Source: Treponema sp. (GTDB taxonomy: Bacteria > Spirochaetota > Spirochaetia > Treponematales > Breznakiellaceae). From it: a stretch of DNA of 6,552 nucleotides. The stretch's first letter is position 1, and every line of letters begins with the position of its first letter. Location of the stretch: positions 1 through 6,552 of the forward strand of contig JAITLF010000238.1 of assembly GCA_031278025.1 (NCBI GenBank), written 5' to 3'. A program made the translations under genes and the position numbers. Shown piece by piece: positions 1-5,638 of this stretch. The notes under the pieces are model-generated. The model was not told the DNA's origin, made no database searches, and saw only the letters and a list, made by a program, of their open reading frames with translations.

Positions 1-861
1 CCGCCGGTACTCTTCGAGATCTTCCCGGTGAAGCTGGGGTACATCCCGCATGGGGTACGGCAGCCCCAGCATTTCGTGCTTTTTTTCGCCGAACTGGTGA
101 AAGGGCAGCAATTGCGCCCGCTTTAGCCCCAGGGAATTGAGCAGCCGGGAAAAACCCAGGGCATCCTCCGGGGCATCGTTGAAGCCGGGAATGATGGGGA
201 GCCGGGGAAGCACCTCTTTTTGCGCGGCAAGGGCGGTCCTTAGATTGCCGAGAATAAGATCGTTATAAACACCGGTTCCCCAAAAATGGCGATCCCGATC
301 GTAGTGCTTTATGTCGAACAGAAGTAAATCCGCCGCTTCCGTCAGGTGCCGGAAGATGCCGGGCCGGGCGTAACCGGTGGTTTCAAGCGCGGTATGGATA
401 CCTTCGCGCTTTAACGCTTCCAGGAGCGTGCGGGCGAATGCCGCCTGGGTCAGCACCTCGCCGCCGGACAGGGTTACGCCGCCCCCGGATTCCCCGTAAA
501 AGGGCCGGTCCTGCAGGCATATACGCAGGACTTCCTCCAGAACATAGCGCCGCCCGTTCAGGGAAAGGGCCTTTTGGGGGCATTCCCGCACGCAGATTCC
601 GCAGGCGGTACAGGCGGCGTGGTTTATGGAAAGATCCTCTTTGATTACGCCGGCAGGGCAGGCTTCGGCGCAGCGCAGGCAGCGGACGCATTTCGCGGTA
701 TCCCGCAAAACGGAGACGGCTGCCTGCCGGGTCTCGGGGTTGGAACACCACCGGCAGGAGAGGGGGCAGCCCTTGAAAAACACAACGGTCCGTATGCCGG
801 GACCGTCGTGCAGGCTGAATTTCTGGATGTTGGAAAGAAAGCCCGCCGGATTCCGTTTCAT
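1..861 (-). CDS. Glycyl radical enzyme activating protein (radical SAM, PflA/YbiY type), 3' end cut by window edge
   Basis: This enzyme reductively cleaves S-adenosylmethionine and abstracts a hydrogen from the conserved glycine of a partner GRE, under anoxic conditions in the cytosol. I translated the minus strand from an ATG at 861; the frame stays open to base 1, giving 287 residues. The family usually has about 300, so only a short C-terminal piece is missing. The N-terminus has the family block NIQKFSLHDGPGIRT (11-25). The radical SAM CX3CX2C motif follows at C32, C36 and C39. Two ferredoxin-type 4Fe-4S motifs come next: C58/C61/C64/C68 and C84/C87/C90/C94. The SGGE motif is at 132-135, followed by Val where Pro is usual. 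The start matches the family N-terminus, although its Shine-Dalgarno sequence is weak. It is divergent from the ROK kinase-GRE pair, and that GRE (2140-4545) is the obvious partner. The family is certain; the partner is inferred from position. Confidence 0.95.
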   Translation of the reverse strand, partial: MKRNPAGFLSNIQKFSLHDGPGIRTVVFFKGCPLSCRWCSNPETRQAAVSVLRDTAKCVRCLRCAEACPAGVIKEDLSINHAACTACGICVRECPQKALSLNGRRYVLEEVLRICLQDRPFYGESGGGVTLSGGEVLTQAAFARTLLEALKREGIHTALETTGYARPGIFRHLTEAADLLLFDIKHYDRDRHFWGTGVYNDLILGNLRTALAAQKEVLPRLPIIPGFNDAPEDALGFSRLLNSLGLKRAQLLPFHQFGEKKHEMLGLPYPMRDVPQLHREDLEEYRR

Positions 862-912
862 GGCCGGCTTGACCGCGATGCCGCGCCGGTGCGGGGAATT
901 GGGGTGTTCATG

Positions 913-946
913 ATTATATGGTACACCCTGGACCGAAAATTGTAAA
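913..946 (-). promoter_or_regulatory. Candidate sigma-70 promoter for the activase gene
   Basis: Reading the minus strand, TTTACA (946-941) is followed after 17 bases by TACCAT (923-918). A perfect TATAAT -10 box overlaps it at 918-913, but has no good -35 at standard spacing. Either -10 would place the transcript start some 40-55 bases upstream of the activase ATG at 861. The choice between them cannot be made by eye. Confidence 0.4.
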
Positions 947-960
947 GTATAATTTATTAA

Positions 961-979
961 AATAAGAAAATTTCTTATT
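961..979. promoter_or_regulatory. Perfect 9-bp inverted repeat, candidate operator
   Basis: AATAAGAAA (961-969) and TTTCTTATT (971-979) are exact reverse complements around a single central base. The site lies in the AT-rich divergent control region. It is 15 bases upstream of the -35 box of the plus-strand promoter and 14 bases upstream of the -35 candidate for the activase, so one dimeric regulator could act on both transcripts. A shorter overlapping repeat, CTTAT (974-978) with ATAAG (982-986), follows. No regulator gene is in the window, and the site does not match an operator I can name. Confidence 0.45.
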
Positions 980-994
980 AAGATAAGTTTTTTA

Positions 995-1023
995 TTGACA
1001 AAGATGAAACAATGGGCTACAAT
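995..1023 (+). promoter_or_regulatory. Near-consensus sigma-70 promoter for the ROK kinase-GRE operon
   Basis: A perfect -35 box TTGACA (995-1000) is separated by exactly 17 bases from TACAAT (1018-1023), which differs from the -10 consensus at one position. Transcription would start near 1030, giving a leader of about 118 bases before the kinase ATG. A promoter this strong suggests control by a repressor or activator rather than weak constitutive expression; the inverted repeat at 961-979 is the nearest candidate site. Confidence 0.75.
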
Positions 1024-1133
1024 GTAGGTAGAGCCTTTCCAAAATACGGTTAGTTCAAAGAGTGAGGAATCAGGAGGGATCTTATCAACGGAACAGAAAT
1101 GTGAGAAAATACGGGCTTAAGACCAAATTAACC

Positions 1134-1140
1134 GGGGAGG
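1134..1140 (+). promoter_or_regulatory. Ribosome binding site of the ROK kinase
   Basis: GGGGAGG sits 7 bases ahead of the ATG at 1148 and fixes that start. A second strong Shine-Dalgarno-like sequence, AGGAGGG at 1072-1078 in the same leader, has no ATG, GTG or TTG at usable distance and appears unused. Confidence 0.75.
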
Positions 1141-1147
1141 CTGAACT

Positions 1148-2122
1148 ATGGAACAGTACACGATAGGGATCGATGTGGGCGGAACCAAGACGGCGTATGG
1201 GGTATTGGACGGGCAGAAAAATATTACCGCCCGGTTGAGCCACCCCTCGGACGCATTCTGCTCCCCCGAGGCGTTTTTTGACCGGATTGCCGCCAATATT
1301 GGGGAACTTATGGCGGCGCGCCATATAACAAGGGAAAATCTCAGGGGTGTTGGGATAGGGGTGCCTTCTTTTGTTTTATTTGAGGAAGGGCGGATACTGA
1401 AAACTTCCAACCTGGCGAATCTGCGGGATTTTCCGGCCCGCGCCTACCTGATGGAGAAGCTGGACGGTATCCGGGTGATTCTGGACAACGACGCCCACGC
1501 CGCGGCCATAGCGGAACACCGGCTGGGGGCGGGACGGGGTTTCGACAACCTCCTCTACTGCCCGGTAAGTACCGGAATTTCATCGGCCATCATCATCGAC
1601 GGCAAGATTTTCCGGGGACGCTACGGCTGGTCCGGGGAGAGCGGCCATGCGATAATAACGCCGGACGACGGCGTTGAATGCGGCTGCGGAAACCGGGGCT
1701 GTCTTATGTCCTGGTGTTCCGGTTCGATGATCGCGAAGCATATCAAGAACTGGATCGATGCGGGGGAAAAATCCCGCATTCCGGAACTTGCCGGGGACGA
1801 TGAAATCAACTGCCTCCACATCGAAAGGGCCTACAATGCCGGGGACGCCCTTGCCCGCCGGGCCGTCACTCAGATGATCAAGTACCTGGGTATCTGGACA
1901 TACAATCTCTACGTAACCCTGAATATCAACTGCTTTATATTCGGCGGCGGTCTTTTAAAGATGTGGAGGAATCTTGAGGATAACGGGAAGCGCGGCAATC
2001 TGCTTGAAAGCATGAAAGGGGTATTTGACGGGTACAACAAAAACACTATGCCTGTTTATTTTAGGGAAGCGGAGCTGGGCGATGATTTCGGCATCATCGG
2101 CGCCTCGGAATTGCTGTTTTAA
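1148..2122 (+). CDS. ROK-family sugar kinase
   Basis: This is a cytosolic ATP-dependent sugar kinase of the ROK group (324 residues, usual length about 300-330). There is no N-terminal helix-turn-helix, so it is a kinase type rather than a NagC/Mlc-type repressor. The first phosphate loop is DVGGTKT (9-15). The sugar-binding and catalytic DNDA is at 113-116, with D115 as the expected catalytic base. GESGH (163-167) supplies E164 and the zinc ligand H167, and C178, C180 and C185 complete the zinc site. Two features are odd. The Glu expected two residues after C185 (GCxE) is Met187. The second phosphate motif, normally GTGIGxG, reads STGISSA at 141-147. It shares an operon with the GRE, whose ATG lies 17 bp past this stop. 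I infer that it phosphorylates the sugar or anhydrosugar fed to the GRE; glucokinase-like or hexosamine kinase activity cannot be excluded. Confidence 0.92.
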   Translation: MEQYTIGIDVGGTKTAYGVLDGQKNITARLSHPSDAFCSPEAFFDRIAANIGELMAARHITRENLRGVGIGVPSFVLFEEGRILKTSNLANLRDFPARAYLMEKLDGIRVILDNDAHAAAIAEHRLGAGRGFDNLLYCPVSTGISSAIIIDGKIFRGRYGWSGESGHAIITPDDGVECGCGNRGCLMSWCSGSMIAKHIKNWIDAGEKSRIPELAGDDEINCLHIERAYNAGDALARRAVTQMIKYLGIWTYNLYVTLNINCFIFGGGLLKMWRNLEDNGKRGNLLESMKGVFDGYNKNTMPVYFREAELGDDFGIIGASELLF

Positions 2123-2139
2123 CAACAACGGAGAACAAT

Positions 2140-4545
2140 ATGGAAAACAACTTTGGAACACTGACATCACGGATGATCCGGTTCCGCATGGAACTTTTAA
2201 ACGCGAACCCCCGCGTCTGTGTCGAGCGGGCACGGATCACCACCGAGACCTACCGGGAAAACATGGACCAGCCCCTGGCCTTAAGGCGGGCGCTGATGTA
2301 CAAAAATGTGCTTGAAAAGATAAGTATCTTTATCGAGGAGGAGACTCTGCTCGCGGGAAACCAGGCGTCGAGCAACCGCGCGGCCCCGATCTTCCCCGAA
2401 TACGCGATGGACTGGGTTATCGCGGAACTTGACGAATTTGAAAAGCGGGACGGCGACCGTTTCTCTATTACCGAAGAAAACAAACAGGCGCTCCGGGAAA
2501 TCGCCCCGTTCTGGCGGCACAATACGGTAAAGGATCGGGGGCTGGCCGCCATGCCCGCGGGGGCGAAGGTCTTCTACGATTTAGGGATAATCAAGGCCGA
2601 AGGGAACATTACTTCCGGGGACGCGCATGTCGCGGCGGACTACAGGCGTATGCTCGGGGAAGGACTTCTGGAGTACAAGAGGCGGGCGGAGGAAAAACTG
2701 GCCGCCCTGGACCTGACCGACTACCGGAACCTCGCAAAGTCTTACTTTTACCGGGCGGTTTCCATTGTGGTAGACGCGACCGTTGCCTTCGCGGAACGTT
2801 ACGCCCGCCTTGCCGGGGAAATGGCGGAAAAGGAAAAGGACGAAAACAGGCGGACCGAACTTCTTGAGATGGGCCGCGTTTTATCGAAGGTTCCGGCGGG
2901 ACCCGCCGAATCTTTCTACGAGGCGGTGCAGTCACTGTGGCTGGTACACCTGTGCCTCCAGATTGAAAGCAACGGCCATTCGCTTTCCTACGGGCGCATG
3001 GATCAGTACCTCTACCCCTACTACAAAAAAGATCTGGACGCGGGAAAAATCGACGAGGAAAGCGCCTGCGAACTTTTGACCAACCTGTGGCTTAAAACAT
3101 TTACCATTAACAAGATACGAAGCTGGAGCCACACCCGCTTTTCCGCCGGCAGCCCGCTCTACCAGAACGTGACCATAGGCGGGCAGACTACGGCCGGCGA
3201 AGACGCGGTGAACCCGCTCTCGTTCCTCATATTGCGCAGCGTCGCCCGGACAAGGCTTCCCCAGCCGAATCTGACGGTGCGCTACCACAAGTTCCTTAAC
3301 GAACAGTTTATGAAAGAATGTATCGAAGTGGTACGCCTGGGTTTCGGCATGCCGGCCTTTAACAGCGATGAAGTTATCATCCCCTCGTTTATCGCGAAGG
3401 GGGTAAAAAAAGAGGACGCCTACAACTACAGCGCCATAGGCTGCGTGGAAGTGGCCGTTCCCGGCAAATGGGGCTACCGCTGCACGGGCATGAGCTTCCT
3501 CAACTTCCCCAAATCCCTGCTTATCGCGCTGAACGACGGCGTAGACATTGAGTCCGGAATAAAGGTCTGTGAAGGCGTAGGGCATTTTACGGGCATGGAA
3601 TCCTTTGACGACGTGATGAAAGCCTGGGATAAAATTATCCGCGAGTTTACCCGGCAGTGCGTCATCATCGATTCGGTCTGCGACACGGTGCTGGAACGGG
3701 ATACGGCGGATATTCTGTGTTCGGCCCTCTGCGACGACTGTATCGAGCGGGGCCTTAACCTGAAAGAGGGCGGCGCGGTCTACGATTTTATCAGCGATCT
3801 GCAGGTGGGCATCGCAAACCTTGCCGATTCCCTTGCCGCGATAAAAAAATGCGTGTTCGAGGACCGATCCATAAGCGCGAAGGAACTGTGGAACGCGCTG
3901 CGGCAAAATTTCGAGGGGCCGGAAAACGAACGCATACGGGAACTTTTGTTAGCCGCCCCGAAATACGGCAACGACGACGACTATGCCGACTCCCTGGTCC
4001 GGGCCGCGTATGACATCTACATCGACGAGATGAAGAAGTACCGCAACACCCGTTACGGCCGGGGGCCAATCGGCGGCGTGTATTACGCGGGCACCTCTTC
4101 CATTTCGGCAAACGTGCCCCAGGGGGCGGGCACCACGGCGACCCCGGACGGGCGCAAGGCCGGCGAACCCCTGGCCGAGGGCTGCTCCCCGTCGCACGGG
4201 ATGGACAAAAACGGGCCGACCGCGGTATTCAAGTCCGTGTCCAAGCTGCCTATCCCGGAAATTACCGGCGGCGTTCTTTTGAACCAAAAGCTCACCCCGG
4301 CCATGCTTGAATCCGAAGAAAACCGCGGCAAGCTGATATTCCTGCTCCACGCCTTCTTCAACCGGCTTGGCGGCTTCCACGTACAGTTCAACGTGGTGTC
4401 CCGTGAAGCCCTGCTTGACGCCCAGGTTCACCCGGAAAAGCACCGGGACCTTATCGTCAGGGTGGCCGGATACAGCGCGTTCTTCAACGTACTGTCCCGC
4501 CAGACACAAGACGACATAATTGAAAGGACGGAGCAATGCCTGTAA
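2140..4545 (+). CDS. ybiW: YbiW/PflF-type glycyl radical enzyme (probable anhydrosugar-phosphate lyase, often annotated formate acetyltransferase)
   Basis: This is a cytosolic radical enzyme of 801 residues, normal for the family (YbiW is about 810). The thiyl-radical cysteine is C435 in IGCVE, with E437 as the usual acid/base Glu. The glycyl radical is at G777 in RVAGYSAFF, 24 residues from the C-terminus. True pyruvate formate-lyase has two adjacent cysteines; this protein has a single Cys followed by VE, as in GRE dehydratases and lyases. Long stretches match E. coli YbiW as I remember it: RAAPIFPEY, IIKAEGNxTSGDAH, ESNGHSxSxGRMDQYLYPYY, SAGSPLYQNVTIGGQ, GKWGYRCTGMSF, APKYGNDDD and YYAGTSSISANVP. 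YbiW has been reported to open 1,5-anhydroglucitol-6-phosphate to 1-deoxyfructose-6-phosphate. The start has GGAGA at 2130-2134, 5 bases upstream. The family is near certain; the substrate is an inference from similarity plus the upstream kinase. The 1,5-anhydromannitol form (PflD type) is less similar. Confidence 0.93.
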   Translation: MENNFGTLTSRMIRFRMELLNANPRVCVERARITTETYRENMDQPLALRRALMYKNVLEKISIFIEEETLLAGNQASSNRAAPIFPEYAMDWVIAELDEFEKRDGDRFSITEENKQALREIAPFWRHNTVKDRGLAAMPAGAKVFYDLGIIKAEGNITSGDAHVAADYRRMLGEGLLEYKRRAEEKLAALDLTDYRNLAKSYFYRAVSIVVDATVAFAERYARLAGEMAEKEKDENRRTELLEMGRVLSKVPAGPAESFYEAVQSLWLVHLCLQIESNGHSLSYGRMDQYLYPYYKKDLDAGKIDEESACELLTNLWLKTFTINKIRSWSHTRFSAGSPLYQNVTIGGQTTAGEDAVNPLSFLILRSVARTRLPQPNLTVRYHKFLNEQFMKECIEVVRLGFGMPAFNSDEVIIPSFIAKGVKKEDAYNYSAIGCVEVAVPGKWGYRCTGMSFLNFPKSLLIALNDGVDIESGIKVCEGVGHFTGMESFDDVMKAWDKIIREFTRQCVIIDSVCDTVLERDTADILCSALCDDCIERGLNLKEGGAVYDFISDLQVGIANLADSLAAIKKCVFEDRSISAKELWNALRQNFEGPENERIRELLLAAPKYGNDDDYADSLVRAAYDIYIDEMKKYRNTRYGRGPIGGVYYAGTSSISANVPQGAGTTATPDGRKAGEPLAEGCSPSHGMDKNGPTAVFKSVSKLPIPEITGGVLLNQKLTPAMLESEENRGKLIFLLHAFFNRLGGFHVQFNVVSREALLDAQVHPEKHRDLIVRVAGYSAFFNVLSRQTQDDIIERTEQCL

Positions 4546-4569
4546 ATAAGCCAAACGAAGATGTTTAGT

Positions 4570-4629
4570 AGGGGGGCCTGTTACCGGACGGCGGGTGCCG
4601 TGTATAGAGGGCCGCCGTCCGGCCCCCCT
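4570..4629. repeat. Long GC-rich hairpin downstream of the GRE gene
   Basis: AGGGGGG (4570-4576) pairs with CCCCCCT (4623-4629), and CCGGACGGCGG (4584-4594) pairs perfectly with CCGCCGTCCGG (4612-4622). That makes 18 base pairs, with a 7-base bulge on the left arm and a 17-base loop. It begins 24 bases after the GRE stop, so it could stabilise or end that transcript. Neither strand has a T-run after the stem, so it is not a standard intrinsic terminator. Its position beside a RAYT-like gene also fits a REP-type palindrome. The rest of 4546-4708 holds no gene; CCCCCCTGC recurs at 4675-4683 and a related GTGTAT motif appears twice, consistent with decayed repeat DNA. Confidence 0.6.
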
Positions 4630-4708
4630 GCGCTTCATACCCGCCTATACCCGTCTACGGCGTGTATTCCGCTACCCCCCTGCCCGGCGTTTTTGCACTT
4701 AAATCTTT

Positions 4709-5383
4709 TTAGTCCTGAGGTTGTTCCAAAACTTTCCGTTGGAGAAGCCTCTTTCCTTGTGCGGTATTGGGCAGACCTCTCCCGCACCCGTTCCCGCACG
4801 GCGTTGCGGGGATGTCTCTCATGTTGTTCCGGCGGGGTTTAGGGGCGGGTTTGCCGGTTAGTCGGGGAGGCGACGCGGAACGGTGGGGGATTTTAGGCGA
4901 AAAACGAGTTCCCGCCGCCTTTCCCGCCCCCCGGGGGCTGACCCCACTCGGCCGTCTCCGCGTCCGGGTCGCCGGTATCCGCGTCTCCACCGCCCCCCAG
5001 CACACCTCCTCCGCCCACTCCGGCGGCTCCCCAGCCACTACCCGCGACCAGTACCGGTCACCCCAGATGTGCCCCGTCCTCCCCGCCCATACGTTGAACC
5101 GCGCCGCGAACGTCTGCTTCATCCACTGCATTATCCGCGGCAACTGCAAGCCGTCGGCGGGCCTGATGTAGAACGACAACCATTCGCCTTCAAGAGCGAG
5201 CCCGCGAATCTCGAAGGCGAAAAGCTCCCGCGTCTCGCGGAGCACCCGAAAGAAGATGGCCGACGCCTGCCCCAGGCGGAATAGCATCTCGCGGTTATTG
5301 ACCGCCGTCCTTACCTCGTACCACACACCCTGCGCTAAAATTCTTTTCAATCTCATACTGTATATAGGGGATTGACTCGCCAT
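4709..5383 (-). CDS. RAYT/Y1-transposase-like protein lacking catalytic residues
   Basis: Residues 11-117 follow the layout of REP-associated tyrosine transposases (IS200-like HUH fold). VWYEVRTAVNNRE is at 20-32, a central strand WLSFYIRP at 68-75, then LPRIMQWMKQTFAARFN (81-97) and GRTGHIWGDRYWSRVV (101-116). In active members the central strand carries HUH, as in NHVHLLLRP; here those positions read W68-L69-S70. The helix Tyr, usually in KxxYxxxFN, appears to be F92. DNA nicking by the normal mechanism therefore looks impossible. The part after about residue 130 is basic, rich in Pro, Arg and Gly, and may be a degenerate or frame-shifted tail. The start is uncertain: M10 (5356) matches the family better than M1, and neither has a clear Shine-Dalgarno. 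Termite-gut Treponema carry many similar genes, from memory. It could be a domesticated DNA-binding protein or a dead copy. Confidence 0.7.
   Translation of the reverse strand: MASQSPIYSMRLKRILAQGVWYEVRTAVNNREMLFRLGQASAIFFRVLRETRELFAFEIRGLALEGEWLSFYIRPADGLQLPRIMQWMKQTFAARFNVWAGRTGHIWGDRYWSRVVAGEPPEWAEEVCWGAVETRIPATRTRRRPSGVSPRGAGKAAGTRFSPKIPHRSASPPRLTGKPAPKPRRNNMRDIPATPCGNGCGRGLPNTAQGKRLLQRKVLEQPQD
4716..4732 (+). repeat. Left inverted repeat of the RAYT-like element
   Basis: TGAGGTTGTTCCAAAAC matches the reverse complement of 5492-5508 at 15 of 17 positions. It also starts a local imperfect stem: GAGG and CCAA (4717-4720, 4726-4729) face TTGG and CCTC (4739-4742, 4748-4751), so the end may fold like a REP hairpin. 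Confidence 0.55.
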
Positions 5384-5491
5384 TTTGCTTTAATCAGACG
5401 GGAAAAAAGTGAAAAAAATGAGCCCCGCACAGGAAGCTCGAACCAGAGATTCGGCGGGGTATCAAACCAAACTTTCGAATGAAAACCCATG

Positions 5492-5508
5492 GTTTTGAAA
5501 CAGCCTCA
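5492..5508 (-). repeat. Right inverted repeat of the RAYT-like element
   Basis: Read on the minus strand this is TGAGGCTGTTTCAAAAC, differing from the left repeat at two C/T positions. It is next to a small perfect hairpin, AAAACC (5482-5487) and GGTTTT (5491-5496) around CAT, again reminiscent of a palindromic transposase recognition site. Confidence 0.55.
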
Positions 5509-5546
5509 AATGTAAAAGCGCCGTTTGCCTATACCGCGTAGCGTGG

Positions 5547-5575
5547 TTTACACTCCCCGCATAATCCGTTAAGAT
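5547..5575 (+). promoter_or_regulatory. Candidate sigma-70 promoter for the exported nitroreductase-like gene
   Basis: TTTACA (5547-5552), one mismatch from the -35 consensus, lies 17 bases before TAAGAT (5570-5575), which keeps the key TA and final AT of the -10. Transcription would begin near 5582, about 57 bases before the ATG at 5639. The surrounding gap 5384-5638 holds no gene; besides the element's right repeat it has only a CCCCGC (5423-5428) / GCGGGG (5454-5459) inverted repeat with a 25-base loop. Confidence 0.45.
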
Positions 5576-5638
5576 TAAACCGGGTTCAAAAACTTGTCAC
5601 TCTTGCGCGTTTGTTCGTCTGTTTTTATGGAGGTATTT

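Larger units (their letters stand above)
4716..5508. mobile_element. Putative RAYT-like element bounded by inverted repeats
   Basis: The RAYT-like gene lies inside 793 bases bracketed by an imperfect inverted repeat (4716-4732 and 5492-5508, 15 of 17 positions identical). The left repeat falls within the last codons of the gene and the right one lies about 110 bases upstream of its start. The boundaries are inferred from this repeat alone. No target-site duplication was found next to it. Confidence 0.45.

Noticed and set aside
383..945. Several open frames on both strands over the activase
   Set aside because: The activase frame carries the radical SAM and both ferredoxin motifs and accounts for the region; the others are shadows.
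2932..3906. A 324-codon open frame on the minus strand
   Set aside because: It lies wholly antisense to the GRE gene, has no recognisable motif, and arises from the codon bias of that GC-rich gene.
2140..4545. Classical pyruvate formate-lyase
   Set aside because: The active site has a single Cys435 followed by Val-Glu instead of the adjacent cysteine pair, and the overall match is to YbiW-type enzymes.
3949..4638. A 229-codon open frame on the minus strand covering the GRE 3' end and the hairpin
   Set aside because: It shows no family motif and is antisense to highly conserved GRE sequence, including the glycyl radical region.
4570..4640. Intrinsic terminator
   Set aside because: The stem is strong but no T-run follows on either strand, so I list it as a hairpin repeat only.
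4767..5284. Plus-strand open frames of about 130 codons
   Set aside because: They are rich in Pro and Arg and antisense to the RAYT-like frame, which has recognisable family motifs.
5421..5460. tRNA-like appearance (TTCGAGC on the minus strand between GC-rich arms)
   Set aside because: The would-be T-stem does not pair and no acceptor, D or anticodon arm can be built around it.
5594..5638. Upstream TTG start for the nitroreductase-like gene
   Set aside because: It would put 15 extra residues ahead of a good signal peptide, while the ATG at 5639 has GGAGG at correct spacing.
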